NCBI GenBank assembly: GCA_004297395.1
Contig: SCUO01000074.1
Span: 20,874 to 84,873, forward strand
Direction: 5' to 3'
DNA from: Chloroflexota bacterium
GTDB lineage: Bacteria > Chloroflexota > Limnocylindria > Limnocylindrales > CSP1-4
Length of the DNA stretch: 64,000 bases
Below the pieces are notes generated by a model. It was not told the origin of the DNA, did no database searches, and was given only the letters and a program-made list of their open reading frames with translations. The position numbers and the translations under genes are program-made. This document shows positions 8,862 to 17,810 of this stretch, piece after piece. The stretch's first letter is position 1. Every line of letters starts with the position of its first letter.

Positions 8862-10937
8862 GTGCCTGACTTCGGCAGACTGTTCGACATCGTCGGGGGC
8901 GGCGTCATCCCGGTCCTGCTCGTCGTCGTCGTCCTCGTCCTCGTGGTTGCGTACCTCGGCAGCCGCTACAAGGTCGCCGGCGCGAACGAGGCGCTCATCA
9001 TCAGCGGCCGCCGCGAGCGCGGCCCGGCCGGCGAGCAGGGTCTCAAGGTGGTGCGTGGGCAGGGCGTCATCGTCCTGCCCCTCGTGAACAAGGTCGGCCG
9101 GCTCCACCTCTCCGCCCGCCAGATCAACGTCCAGCTGTCGGACGCGGTCACGAAGCAGGGCATCAAGTGCGCCGTCCAGGGCGTGGCCACGGTCAAGATC
9201 GGCAGCGACGAGGAGTCCATCCGGGCCGCCGCCGAGCGGTTCCTCGAGCGTGAGGACCAGATCGATTCGATCGTCAAGAACGTCCTCGAGGGCTCCCTCC
9301 GCTCGATCGTCGGGACGCTGACCGTCGAGGAGCTCAACTACGACCGGGCCAAGTTCCAGCAGGAGGTCCAGAGTGCCGCCCGAAGCGACCTCGCGACGTC
9401 CGGCCTGACGATCGACAACTTCACCATCCAGGCGATCCGGGACGAGGTCGGCTACATGGACCTCATCGGCCAGCAGGAGACGGCCCGCCGCGAGCGCGAC
9501 GCCCGGATGGCCAAGGCCACCGCGGACCAGGAGGCCGCGGTCCGGGAGGCTGAAGCCCAGCAGGTCAAGCTGAACGCGGCGCGCGACGTCTCGCTCCGCC
9601 AGGCCGAGATCGAGGCCCTGACCGCCGCGGCCAACGCCAAGGCCGCCCAATCCGGGCCGTTGGCCCAGGCCGAGGCGACCCAGGAGGTGACCCGCAAGCA
9701 GACCGAGCTGGCCCAGCTCGAGGCGGCGCGGAAGCAGCAGGAGCTCATCACCTCGACGATCCGGCCGGCCGAGGCCGAGGCCGAGGCGGTCGTCAAGCGA
9801 GCCGAAGGCGAGAAGCTGGCCAGGATCGCCGCCGCCCAGGCGGACGCCGAGCGGGTCAAGCTGGCCGGCCAGGCCGAGGCCTCGATCCAGGTCACGAAGG
9901 GCGAGGCCCAGGCCCGGGTCACCCTCGTGAACGCCGAGTCGGTCGCCAAGCAGACGACCCTCGAAGGCAACGCCGAGGCGGGGATCGTCCTTTCGAAGGG
10001 CGAGGCAGAAGCCAAGGCCCTGGCCCTCCGGGCCGAGGCCTACCGCCAGTTCAACGAAGCCGCGATCATCCAGACCGTCCTCTCGATGCTGCCCGAGATC
10101 GTCCGGGCCGCGGCCGAGCCGATGGCCAACATCGACAACCTGACGATCCTCTCGAGCGATGGCGCCTCGGAGATGGTCAAGAACACCACCCGGACGGTGG
10201 CCGAGGCCAGCGCGACCGTGAAGGGCCTGACCGGGATCGATGTGCCGGCCCTGCTCGGCGGGGCCCTCGGCGGCTCCCGCGGCGGCGGCGGTGGCGAGGG
10301 CGGCGGCTCTCGAGGCAGCGGCGGAACCGGTGGCGGCGGCGGAACCCCGCGACCGCGAGCCCCCAGGGCCCCGACCGGCGGGCGAGGTGCACCCGCTCCG
10401 GCTTCGGCCGCCGGGAGCGCCACAACCCCGCCAACCACGGCGGACGCAGGGGCTGACGGCGTCGGCGGTGCCGTACCCGAGGTTGCACCGGAGATCGATC
10501 CCGCGGCGGCATTTGCCCGCGCATCGGAGGCCATGGCCCGAGCCGGCCGCTCGACCCCTGCCGGCGCCGCAGGCGCCGCGAGTGCATCCGAGGCCAACGC
10601 GGCAACCGAGGCGCGAGCCTCGACGACGGCGGCCGCCCCATCCGCGCCGGCCCCGGCCCGGCCGGCAGCCTCGACACCGTTGCCGGCCGTCGGGCGGCTG
10701 AGCCGTGAATCGTCGCTCGACGAGGCGGCCGCGGCGCTCGCCGGCGACCTCCGGGCCGTGCCCGGCATCGAGCGCTTCGGCCGGATGCGCCTGGCCGAGC
10801 TGGAGCGGACCGGGCCGCGCCCGCTCCGGACGATGTGGCGCATCGCCCGCGACCAGCTCGACGAGCGCTACGGTCAGCTGACGATCGGCGAGATCATCGA
10901 CCGCTACAAGGGCGGCGGCACCTCCGCCAGCGCCTGA
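8862..10937 (+). CDS. flotillin-family SPFH protein with C-terminal extension
   Basis: A 691-residue protein. Residues about 8-28 are one membrane helix; about 30-200 the SPFH/PHB domain; about 200-400 a charged Ala/Glu/Lys coiled coil with the repeated EAEA pattern typical of flotillins. Ordinary bacterial flotillins end near residue 500. This one continues with a Gly-rich run (466-500), an Ala/Pro/Thr-rich linker to about 608, and a compact C-terminal segment (610-691) with predicted helices (RFGRMRLAELERTG, IARDQLDERYGQLTIGEII) that I do not recognise. The GTG start follows GGGAGAGG closely. Flotillins form membrane microdomain scaffolds. The gene sits between the NfeD-like gene and a carbonic anhydrase gene in one operon. 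Confidence 0.85.
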   Translation: MPDFGRLFDIVGGGVIPVLLVVVVLVLVVAYLGSRYKVAGANEALIISGRRERGPAGEQGLKVVRGQGVIVLPLVNKVGRLHLSARQINVQLSDAVTKQGIKCAVQGVATVKIGSDEESIRAAAERFLEREDQIDSIVKNVLEGSLRSIVGTLTVEELNYDRAKFQQEVQSAARSDLATSGLTIDNFTIQAIRDEVGYMDLIGQQETARRERDARMAKATADQEAAVREAEAQQVKLNAARDVSLRQAEIEALTAAANAKAAQSGPLAQAEATQEVTRKQTELAQLEAARKQQELITSTIRPAEAEAEAVVKRAEGEKLARIAAAQADAERVKLAGQAEASIQVTKGEAQARVTLVNAESVAKQTTLEGNAEAGIVLSKGEAEAKALALRAEAYRQFNEAAIIQTVLSMLPEIVRAAAEPMANIDNLTILSSDGASEMVKNTTRTVAEASATVKGLTGIDVPALLGGALGGSRGGGGGEGGGSRGSGGTGGGGGTPRPRAPRAPTGGRGAPAPASAAGSATTPPTTADAGADGVGGAVPEVAPEIDPAAAFARASEAMARAGRSTPAGAAGAASASEANAATEARASTTAAAPSAPAPARPAASTPLPAVGRLSRESSLDEAAAALAGDLRAVPGIERFGRMRLAELERTGPRPLRTMWRIARDQLDERYGQLTIGEIIDRYKGGGTSASA

Positions 10938-10966
10938 AACACGGCGGGCCGATCCGAGGACGGGCG

Positions 10967-11458
10967 ATGGCCAGCGAGTACGAGCGGATCCTCGAGGAGA
11001 ACGCGCGCTTCACCGAGGCGTATGACCGGTCGGCCTTGACCGCGGCGCCGCTGACCGGGATCGCGATCCTCGCCTGCATGGACGCCCGGATCGATGTCGA
11101 GGACGCGCTCGGCCTGCGGGTCGGGGACGCCCACATCATCCGCAATGCCGGCGGCTTCGCCACCCAGGACGCGATCCGCTCGCTCGTCGTGAGCCAGCAG
11201 CTGCTGGGGACGCGGGAGATCCTCGTCATCGCCCACACCGGCTGCGGTCTCCACGGCGCCGACGAGGCCGTGATCCGGGGCCGCGTCGCGGCGACGACCC
11301 ATCACCAGACGGATCTCGTGTTCGGGGCCTTCGCCGACCTCGAGGCGATGGTCCGCGAGCAGGTCCGCGTCCTCCGCGCCCGGCCCGACCTGCTTCGGGT
11401 GCCGGTCCACGGCCTGGTCTACGACGTGGCCACCGGTCGGCTGAGCCCGGTGGAATGA
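10967..11458 (+). CDS. beta-class carbonic anhydrase
   Basis: A 163-residue cytoplasmic enzyme that interconverts CO2 and bicarbonate. ACMDARID carries the first zinc Cys and the Asp-Arg dyad; IAHTGCG carries the His and second Cys ligands; IRNAGG is the conserved active-site loop. The short length and the CMDARxD spelling match the small beta-CA group seen in Actinobacteria such as Mycobacterium Rv1284. The ATG at 10967 starts 29 nt after the flotillin stop and gives the standard N-terminus; upstream in-frame starts would lie inside the flotillin gene. Co-transcription with a flotillin is not expected from its chemistry and may reflect simple proximity. Confidence 0.88.
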   Translation: MASEYERILEENARFTEAYDRSALTAAPLTGIAILACMDARIDVEDALGLRVGDAHIIRNAGGFATQDAIRSLVVSQQLLGTREILVIAHTGCGLHGADEAVIRGRVAATTHHQTDLVFGAFADLEAMVREQVRVLRARPDLLRVPVHGLVYDVATGRLSPVE

Positions 11459-11538
11459 CAGCGCCGGGACCGGCGCTCGGAGCGGCACGCGAGCGCCCGG
11501 CGACTGTCAGGGAGATCGGTCGGGCGGAGCGCCTGCGG

Positions 11539-11544
11539 TAGAAT
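11539..11544 (+). promoter_or_regulatory. -10 box of the tRNA-Met gene
   Basis: TAGAAT ends 9 nt before the first base of the mature tRNA, consistent with a short 5' leader. The -35 region is not consensus. Confidence 0.5.
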
Positions 11545-11553
11545 GCCGCCCGA

Positions 11554-11628
11554 GGCGGAGTAGCTCAGTGGTAGAGCAGGGGACTCATAAGCCCTTGGTC
11601 ACAGGTTCAAATCCTGTCTCCGCTACCA
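11554..11628 (+). tRNA. tRNA with CAT anticodon, probably elongator tRNA-Met, CCA encoded
   Basis: The cloverleaf can be folded by hand: acceptor GGCGGAG/CTCCGCT with a G-T pair at the end, D-arm GCTC/GAGC, anticodon loop CTCATAA with CAT, T-arm ACAGG-TTCAAAT-CCTGT, discriminator A at 11625 and encoded CCA at 11626-11628. The anticodon CAT allows elongator Met, initiator Met or lysidine-modified Ile; the initiator-type three G-C pairs in the anticodon stem and C1-A72 mismatch are not seen, so elongator Met is favoured and Ile2 remains possible. Confidence 0.9.
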
Positions 11629-11640
11629 CCCGACATCGAC

Positions 11641-11670
11641 CACGGCCCCTTCCCGGGGCCGTGTTCCATT
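11641..11670 (+). terminator. rho-independent-like terminator after the tRNA
   Basis: A 9-bp perfect stem, CACGGCCCC at 11641-11649 and GGGGCCGTG at 11655-11663, closes a 5-nt loop and is followed by TTCCATTT. It begins 12 nt after the tRNA CCA end. Confidence 0.75.
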
Positions 11671-11801
11671 TGTGGCGATTTCTTCGCCGCGATCCAACCT
11701 CGGCCGTCATCCGTCGGCAGCGCGCCGTCCGTATGCTTGACGACGGGTCCGGCACGACCGTGCCGGCCGACGCGCTCCTCGGGCTCGCGGAAGCCCGACG
11801 C

Positions 11802-11807
11802 TATACT
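11802..11807 (+). promoter_or_regulatory. -10 box of ftsH
   Basis: TATACT lies 44 nt before the ftsH start, in the gap after the tRNA terminator. The -35 region is not consensus. Confidence 0.5.
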
Positions 11808-11851
11808 CGCCGCGGACCGGCCTGACGCCGGGCTCGCACCGGAGGCCATTC

Positions 11852-13813
11852 TTGAATCCCAGGCTCATGCGCAATGCGCTGCTGATGTTCGTGCTCGCCA
11901 TCGGCGTCGCCGCGCTGCTCTACACGTGGCTCGGCCAGTCCACGGCCTCGCAGTCCGAGGGCTACGGCAAGTTCCTGAACGACGTGACCGCCGACAAGGT
12001 CTCGAAGGTCGTCCAGAAGGGCGACATCCTCACGATCACCACGACCGGCAATCCGGCCGCGACGTATACGGTCAACATCCCGCCGCTGCCGACCCTGACG
12101 AACGTCCTCGAGGACATGCGACGGGCGGCCGAATCCGATGGTGGGACCTTCAACCCCGGGATCTACGAGACCCAGCCCGCGCCCGACAACTCGTGGGTCG
12201 GCCTGCTCCTGACGGCGGTCCTGCCGCTCCTCGTCATCGGCGGCTTCATCTTCTTCATGATGCGCCAGGCCCAGGGGACCAATAACCAGGCCCTCAGCTT
12301 CGGCAAGAGCCGGGCCCGGATGTTCCTCGGCAACAAGACCGTCGTGACGTTCGCCGACGTCGCCGGCGTGGACGAGGCCAAGACCGAGCTCCAGGAAGTC
12401 GTCGAGTTCCTGAAGTACCCCGAGAAGTTCAACACCCTGGGCGCCCGCATCCCGCGGGGCGTGCTCCTCGTGGGTCCTCCCGGCACCGGCAAGACGCTCA
12501 TGGCCCGAGCCGTGGCCGGCGAGGCCGGCGTGCCGTTCTTCAGCATCTCGGGCTCCGAGTTCGTCGAGATGTTCGTCGGCGTCGGCGCCAGCCGCGTCCG
12601 CGACCTGTTCGACCAGGCCAAGCGCAACTCGCCGTGCATCGTCTTCGTCGACGAGATCGACGCGGTCGGGCGCCAGCGCGGCGCCGGCCTCGGCGGCTCC
12701 CACGACGAGCGCGAGCAGACCCTCAACCAGATCCTCGTCGAGATGGACGGCTTCGACACGAACACCAACGTCATCGTGGTGGCCGCCACCAACCGCCCCG
12801 ACGTCCTCGACCCGGCGCTGCTGCGCCCGGGTCGGTTCGACCGCCAGGTCATCCTGGACCGGCCGGACATGAAGGGCCGGGTCGCGATCCTGCGGGTCCA
12901 CATCAAGGGCAAGCCGCTCGACAAGAACGTCTCGATCGAGGACTTGTCGCGCCAGTCGCCCGGGTTCTCGGGCGCGGACCTCGCGAACCTCGTCAACGAG
13001 GGCGCGATCCTGGCAGCTCGCCGCAACCGCAAGACGATCGGGATGTCCGAGTTCGAAGAGGCCCTCGAGCGGATCGTGGCCGGTCCCGAGCGGAAGTCGC
13101 GGATCATCTCGGACGCCGAGAAGCTGATCATCGCCTACCACGAGGGCGGCCACGCCGTCGTCCAGCGGGTCCTGCCCAAGTGCGACCCGGTCAGCAAGGT
13201 CACGATCGTCAGCCGGGGCATGGCCCTCGGCTACACCATGGCCCTGCCGAGCGAGGATCGCTACCTCCAGTCGAAGAGCGAATTCGAGGACAAGCTGGCC
13301 GGCCTGCTCGGCGGCAACGCCTCGGAGCGGATGATCTTCGGCGACACGACCACCGGCTCCTCGAACGACATCGAGAAGGCGACGACCCTCGCCCGGCGGA
13401 TGGTCACCGAGTTCGGGATGAGCGACCGCCTTGGACCGTTGTCGTTCGGCAAGCGCGACGAGCTCGTCTTCCTGGGCCGCGAGATCGGCGAGCAGCGCAA
13501 CTACTCGGACGAGATCGCGAAGCAGATCGACGAAGAGGTCCGGGCGATCATCGACCGGGCCTACGAGCGGGCCACCCACGTGCTCGAGACGCATCGCGAC
13601 CGGCTCGAAGCCCTGGCCCAGAAGCTGATCGCGGAAGAGACGGTCGATGGCGAAGGCTTCGAATCGCTCTTCGCCGACCTGCCGCCGAAGGAGAACCTCC
13701 ACGGCCTCGGGCCGCGCCGCCCGGAGCCGCCCGCGGCGCCGACCGCGCCCGCCGGCGCCGCGCCCAAGCCGGATGTGCCGCCGTCGTCGGCGCCGGCTCC
13801 CAATCCGGCCTGA
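11852..13813 (+). CDS. ftsH: ATP-dependent membrane zinc metalloprotease FtsH
   Basis: A 653-residue membrane-anchored AAA+ protease that degrades misfolded and regulatory proteins. Two transmembrane helices (about 8-26 and 116-137) flank a small external domain. The AAA domain has Walker A GPPGTGKT at 208-215, Walker B IVFVDEID and the ATNRPD second region. The peptidase motif is H430-E-G-G-H434, so the usual HEAGH carries Gly in place of Ala; both His and the Glu are intact, so activity is expected. The C-terminus is Pro/Ala-rich. The TTG start at 11852 is chosen because it places the first membrane helix normally; ATG 11867 is a possible alternative. Confidence 0.93.
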   Translation: MNPRLMRNALLMFVLAIGVAALLYTWLGQSTASQSEGYGKFLNDVTADKVSKVVQKGDILTITTTGNPAATYTVNIPPLPTLTNVLEDMRRAAESDGGTFNPGIYETQPAPDNSWVGLLLTAVLPLLVIGGFIFFMMRQAQGTNNQALSFGKSRARMFLGNKTVVTFADVAGVDEAKTELQEVVEFLKYPEKFNTLGARIPRGVLLVGPPGTGKTLMARAVAGEAGVPFFSISGSEFVEMFVGVGASRVRDLFDQAKRNSPCIVFVDEIDAVGRQRGAGLGGSHDEREQTLNQILVEMDGFDTNTNVIVVAATNRPDVLDPALLRPGRFDRQVILDRPDMKGRVAILRVHIKGKPLDKNVSIEDLSRQSPGFSGADLANLVNEGAILAARRNRKTIGMSEFEEALERIVAGPERKSRIISDAEKLIIAYHEGGHAVVQRVLPKCDPVSKVTIVSRGMALGYTMALPSEDRYLQSKSEFEDKLAGLLGGNASERMIFGDTTTGSSNDIEKATTLARRMVTEFGMSDRLGPLSFGKRDELVFLGREIGEQRNYSDEIAKQIDEEVRAIIDRAYERATHVLETHRDRLEALAQKLIAEETVDGEGFESLFADLPPKENLHGLGPRRPEPPAAPTAPAGAAPKPDVPPSSAPAPNPA

Positions 13814-13889
13814 TCCGCAGGCCCCAGAACACGTCGAACAGCATCGGCCGGTGGTCCACGGACCGCCGGCCGAACCATGTGGAGAGCCG

Positions 13890-15314
13890 ATGACGACTCC
13901 TGATCCAGCCCTGGACCTTGCCCCGGACATGGTCGTCGACCCCGCGGTCGAGGCGCACCTCGCGGCGACCCGCGAGGCGCGGCTTGCCTCGTATTTCGAG
14001 CTCCTCCGGATCCCGAGCGTCTCGACGCTCCCGGAGCACGCCGGCGACATGCGCGCCGCCGCGGCCTGGATCGCCGCCGAGCTGGCGCGAATCGGCTTCG
14101 AGCACGCCGAGGCCAGCCCGACCCCCGGCCACCCGGTCGTCTATGCCGACTGGCTCCACGCCGAGGGCGCCCCGACCGTCATCGTCTACTGCCACTACGA
14201 CGTCCAGCCGGTCGATCCCATCGAGCTGTGGGAGACTGCGCCGTTCGAGCCGTTCGTCCGCGACGGGCGGGTGATCGGGCGTGGCTCGGCTGACGACAAG
14301 GGCCAGCTCCACATGCACCTCCGGGCGGCCGAGGCCCTCTTCGCGACGCGAGGCCGGCTGCCGCTCAACCTCCGGGTCGTCTTCGAGGGCGAGGAGGAGG
14401 CCTCCTCGTCGAGCATGCCCGGCTGGCTCGAGGCCAACCGCCACCGCCTCGCCGCCGATGTCGTGGCCGTCACCGACACGGGCTTCTTCGAAGGCAACAT
14501 CCCGGCCATCACCGAATCGCTCCGGGGCATCCTGTACACCCAGATCGACGTCAGCGGGCCGCCGACGGACGTCCACTCCGGGTCCTACGGCGGCAACGTC
14601 GAGAACCCGGCCAACGCCCTGGCCCGGATCATTGCCGAGCTCAAGGACCGGAACGGCCTGGTCCAGGTGCCGGGCTTCTACGACGACGTCGTCCCGGTCG
14701 ACCCCGCCGTCCGGGCCCGCCTCGCGGCCCTGCCCTTCGACGAGGCCGCCTACCTCGCGCGGATCGGCGTCCCGGCCCTCGCCGGGGAGGCGGCCTACAC
14801 CGTCCTCGAGCGCGAGGGCGCCCGGCCGACGCTCGATGTCAACGGGATCTGGGGCGGCTTCCAGGGCGACGGCGCCAAGACCATCATCCCGGCCCACGCC
14901 CACGCCAAGGTCAGCATGCGGCTCGTCGCCAACCAGGACCCGCTGCGGCTGTTCGAGCTGTTCCGGGCGCACGTCCTCGAGATCGCCCCGCCCGGTGTCC
15001 GGGTGGAAGTCCAGCGCCTCGGGACCGGCCGCCCGGTCTCGACCTCGGTCGATCAGCCGCTCGTCCGGGCGGTGGCGAAGGCCCTCCAAGCGACCTTCGG
15101 CCGGGAGCCGGTGTTCATGCGCAGCGGCGGCTCGATCCCGATCGCCGAGATGTTCGAGCAGCAGCTCGGCCTGCCGGTCGTGCTGATGGGCTTCACCAAC
15201 CCCGACGACAACGCCCACGCCCCGAACGAATCCATGGTCCTGGCCAACTACGAGACCGGGATCCGGACGATCTGCCTGCTGTGGGACATGCTCGGGCGGG
15301 ACGGGCTGGAGTAG
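13890..15314 (+). CDS. M20-family metallopeptidase (dipeptidase-like)
   Basis: A 474-residue cytoplasmic zinc peptidase of the M20/carboxypeptidase G2 group. The metal ligands are visible in order: His in HYDVQP, bridging Asp in GRGSADDKGQ, Glu-Glu in EGEEEASS (catalytic Glu plus ligand), Asp in VTDTGF and the late His in NAHAPNE. The dimerisation (lid) domain lies between about 205 and 345. The spelling HYDVQP with GGNVENP fits the dipeptidase subgroup annotated as M20/M25/M40; the substrate is not determined. GGAGAG just before the ATG at 13890 sets the start; the frame remains open upstream inside ftsH. It probably belongs to the ftsH transcript (76-nt gap). Confidence 0.88.
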   Translation: MTTPDPALDLAPDMVVDPAVEAHLAATREARLASYFELLRIPSVSTLPEHAGDMRAAAAWIAAELARIGFEHAEASPTPGHPVVYADWLHAEGAPTVIVYCHYDVQPVDPIELWETAPFEPFVRDGRVIGRGSADDKGQLHMHLRAAEALFATRGRLPLNLRVVFEGEEEASSSSMPGWLEANRHRLAADVVAVTDTGFFEGNIPAITESLRGILYTQIDVSGPPTDVHSGSYGGNVENPANALARIIAELKDRNGLVQVPGFYDDVVPVDPAVRARLAALPFDEAAYLARIGVPALAGEAAYTVLEREGARPTLDVNGIWGGFQGDGAKTIIPAHAHAKVSMRLVANQDPLRLFELFRAHVLEIAPPGVRVEVQRLGTGRPVSTSVDQPLVRAVAKALQATFGREPVFMRSGGSIPIAEMFEQQLGLPVVLMGFTNPDDNAHAPNESMVLANYETGIRTICLLWDMLGRDGLE

Positions 15315-15433
15315 GACCCGGCGGGCGTGGCGGGCCCGAGCGGCCCGAACGAGGCCGGGACGAACGTTCCGGCCCGGTACCTTTGGGTGGGCCCGACTGG
15401 CCCACGGGGCGGGTGGCGCCCGGAGTCGCGGTG

Positions 15434-15439
15434 CTACGA
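15434..15439 (+). promoter_or_regulatory. -10-like box before the DnaB-like ATPase gene
   Basis: TACGAT overlaps an in-frame ATG at 15439, which argues that this ATG is not the start and that translation begins at GTG 15478, after the GGGAGG site at 15461-15466. Confidence 0.45.
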
Positions 15440-15477
15440 TGCGGCGACGGGATCCATTCGGGGAGGACCATGCACTC

Positions 15478-16557
15478 GTGACGACAGAGGCGAACGCGCC
15501 CGCCGAGGCGGGGGCCCGCGCGTGGCGGCTGGAGAGCGACACCGGGAGCATGGCTCCGCGGTCCGCCCTCGACGTCCTCGTGGACCTGAACGACAAGGTC
15601 GTCAGCGGCCAGCTCGGCGAGTACCAGCCGGTGCCGCTGGGCTTCACGCCGCTCGACAAGACGATCGGCACGGGCCTGCGCCCGGGTGAGCTGCTGCTCA
15701 TCGGCGGCGCCCAGGGCACGGGCAAGACGACCATCGCGCTCCAGATGGCGCGGAACGTCGCAGCGTCGGGCCAGGCCAGCGTCCTGTACCTCTGCTTCGA
15801 GCACGACGAGCCGTATCTCCTGAACCGGCTGATCGCCCTCGAATCGGCGCTCGCCCACCTGCCCCAGAAGACCGGCGCGATCAAGATCCAGGATGTCCGC
15901 AAGGAAATCCTCGGGACGTGGTCATCGGCCGGCACCGAGGCGCCCAACCTGGCCAACAACCCGCGCCTCCGGCCGTCCCTCGACCGGATCGCGCGCTACG
16001 GCCAGAACCTGTTCCTGCTCCGGGGCTCGGCCACGGCCAGCACGATCGACAACATCCGCAAGCTCGTCCAGCAGTACCGCGAGCTGGCCGGCGGCCGACG
16101 CCTCATGGTGATCGTGGACTACCTCCAGAAGGTGCCCCAGATCCCCGAGCCGGACACGGAGTCGGAGAAGGTCACCTTCGTCGTCAACGGCCTCAAGGAC
16201 ATCGCCCTGTCCGAGGAGGTCCCGATGATCGCGATCGTGGCCGCCGACAAGGAGGGTCTGAAGGCCTCCCGCCTCCGGAACTTCCACCTGCGCGGCTCGT
16301 CGGCCATCAACTACGAGGCCGACATCATCCTGATCCTCAACGAGAAGTACCACATCGTCGCCAAGGTCAACATCGAGTTCAACCCGTACCAGGCGCAGCG
16401 GTTCCGGGACTGGGTCATCGTCTCGGTCGAGAAGAACCGCGGCGGCCAGGACAACGTGGACCTTGAGTTCGAGAAGCACTTCGAGTACTCGTGCTTCGAC
16501 CCGAACGGCCGCACGGTGCAGGAAAAGCTCATCGAGGAGCGCCTCTACAACGATTAG
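15478..16557 (+). CDS. DnaB-like RecA-fold ATPase without the DnaB N-terminal domain
   Basis: A 359-residue protein formed almost wholly by the RecA-like C-terminal domain of replicative helicases. Walker A is GGAQGTGKTT (Lys83), Walker B-like MVIVDYLQKVPQ matches the DnaB VDYLQ motif, and the sensor/arginine-finger region contains HLRGSSAINYEADII, related to the DnaB xLRxSGxIEQDAD segment. VSVEKNRGG matches the DnaB xVxKNRxG motif. The N-terminal primase-binding domain of DnaB is missing and the protein is about 100 residues shorter, so it is not the main replicative helicase. It could act in repair, recombination or as a KaiC-like ATPase; no partner gene is adjacent. The GTG start is set by GGGAGG. 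Confidence 0.75.
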   Translation: MTTEANAPAEAGARAWRLESDTGSMAPRSALDVLVDLNDKVVSGQLGEYQPVPLGFTPLDKTIGTGLRPGELLLIGGAQGTGKTTIALQMARNVAASGQASVLYLCFEHDEPYLLNRLIALESALAHLPQKTGAIKIQDVRKEILGTWSSAGTEAPNLANNPRLRPSLDRIARYGQNLFLLRGSATASTIDNIRKLVQQYRELAGGRRLMVIVDYLQKVPQIPEPDTESEKVTFVVNGLKDIALSEEVPMIAIVAADKEGLKASRLRNFHLRGSSAINYEADIILILNEKYHIVAKVNIEFNPYQAQRFRDWVIVSVEKNRGGQDNVDLEFEKHFEYSCFDPNGRTVQEKLIEERLYND

Positions 16558-17275
16558 CGCGGCGCCTTCACCGGCGTCGGCGTGCGTTGTCGGCTCCGCG
16601 CGCTCGCTCACGCACGTTTGCGTGCGCTCGCGATTCCTGCTCGCCTCCGCCTTCGGCGGCGCGCGGTGCAGGCGCCACGCGGTCTTTGAAGCGCTCGCTC
16701 CGGTGCTCGGCTCCGCCTTGCGCTGACGACGACTGAGCCGCTGATCGCAGACTTGTCACGTGCCATCGGGACGGGCATGTGAGCGGACCGGGTGACGAAT
16801 TGCGGTTGGGATCGGGCGCGCGCCGATCCCGAACGTGCCGAGTCGCGCCGAATCCCTGGCCTGCGAGCTGCGATCCCGGCGCCCCGGCCTCAGTCGACGG
16901 CAGGCCCCGGTCGCGCGCCATCCCGGTGGGCAGATGGCGGCGAGGGCGCGACGTGGGCGTTCGAGTCGGCCCCGCCAGCATGCCGCACCGGGGCCAGGGC
17001 GCCGGCGACCGAACGCGCCCGCCGATCGGTGTGATCCGCGCCGGCGTTCCGTCGCCGACTCGGAATCTCGCCGCCTACTCGTGGTGGGATTGGTAGGTGT
17101 GCGATCGGCCGCCGTCGATGGCCGGGCGTGGCGGGCTGAAGGTGGGACACGGGCCGTCGGCGGGCAGCAGGGCCCAAGCCTGGAACTTCCACTCGCCCGG
17201 TGAGTAGGAGGCGGCGATCCCCGGACCGCGAGCGCGCCGCCACCCAGCGCCGCATCAGGCTCGTCGGCCGCGGGG
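16558..17275 (+). other. 718-nt non-coding stretch rich in hairpins
   Basis: No reading frame here looks coding: frames on both strands are Arg/Pro/Ser-rich and lack start signals. The left part (16560-16740) repeats gctcgctc-type words and contains the hairpins CGCACG/CGTGCG (16611-16616 with 16621-16626) and CCGCC/GGCGG (16647-16651 with 16655-16659). A stronger hairpin is GGGATCGG/CCGATCCC (16808-16815 with 16823-16830). CCGCCTACTC at 17071-17080 has an imperfect inverted partner at 17202-17214. No known RNA family is recognised. Confidence 0.6.
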
Positions 17276-17281
17276 TAGAGT
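17276..17281 (+). promoter_or_regulatory. -10 box of ppa, leaderless
   Basis: TAGAGT ends 6 nt before the ATG at 17288, so the transcript should start at the A of the start codon. Confidence 0.55.
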
Positions 17282-17287
17282 CCAGCC

Positions 17288-17806
17288 ATGCACAGCGCAG
17301 CCGAGTTCCCCGACCGCATCGAGGTCGTCGTCGAGATTCCGAGGGGCAGCCGGAACAAGTACGAGTTCGACGAGCGGGCCGGCGTCTTCCGCCTCGACCG
17401 GGTGCTCTCGTCGGCCGTCTACTACAACTTCGACTACGGCTTCATCGAGGGCACCCGGGCCGACGACGGCGACCACACCGACGCCCTCCTGATCATCGAC
17501 GAGCCGACCTTCACCGGCTGTCACGTCTGGGCCCGCCCGATCGGCGTCCTGGAGATGCGCGACGAGAAGGGCGCCGACTACAAGGTCCTGTGCGTGGCTG
17601 AGGGCGACCCCCACCAGGCCCATATCGAGGCGCTCGAACAGATGCGCCCCCACCGGCTGGTCGAGATCGAGCATTTCTTCGAGACGTACAAGCTCCTCGA
17701 GGACAAGACCGTCTCGGTCCTCGGCTGGCGTGGCCGGGAGCGGGCGCAGGAGATCCTCCGAATCGATCGCGAGGCCTGGCTCCGGGAGCAGGGCGAGGAC
17801 CGCTGA
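17288..17806 (+). CDS. ppa: family I inorganic pyrophosphatase
   Basis: A 172-residue cytoplasmic enzyme that hydrolyses pyrophosphate to phosphate and so drives biosynthetic reactions. The family features are present: EIPRGSRNKYEFD with the Lys/Glu pair, the YNFDYGFI strand, a metal-binding cluster and FFETYKLLEDK near the end. The signature normally read as D-x-D-P-L-D is here D-G-D-H-T-D: the three metal-binding aspartates remain, but Pro and Leu are replaced. Length is typical. The next gene starts 4 nt after the stop. A leaderless start is likely because the -10 box is directly upstream and no RBS is present. Confidence 0.9.
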   Translation: MHSAAEFPDRIEVVVEIPRGSRNKYEFDERAGVFRLDRVLSSAVYYNFDYGFIEGTRADDGDHTDALLIIDEPTFTGCHVWARPIGVLEMRDEKGADYKVLCVAEGDPHQAHIEALEQMRPHRLVEIEHFFETYKLLEDKTVSVLGWRGRERAQEILRIDREAWLREQGEDR

Positions 17807-17810
17807 CGCG

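Noticed and set aside
15439..15477. ATG 15439 as start of the DnaB-like ATPase.
   Set aside because: The ATG is part of the TACGAT -10 box and precedes the GGGAGG ribosome site; GTG 15478 is better.
13548..15959. An 803-codon minus-strand frame across ftsH and the M20 gene.
   Set aside because: Shadow of two well-supported genes; no motif and no start signal.
16756..17358. A 200-codon minus-strand frame upstream of ppa.
   Set aside because: Arg/Ser/Pro-rich composition, no start signal, and it overlaps the ppa promoter and start.
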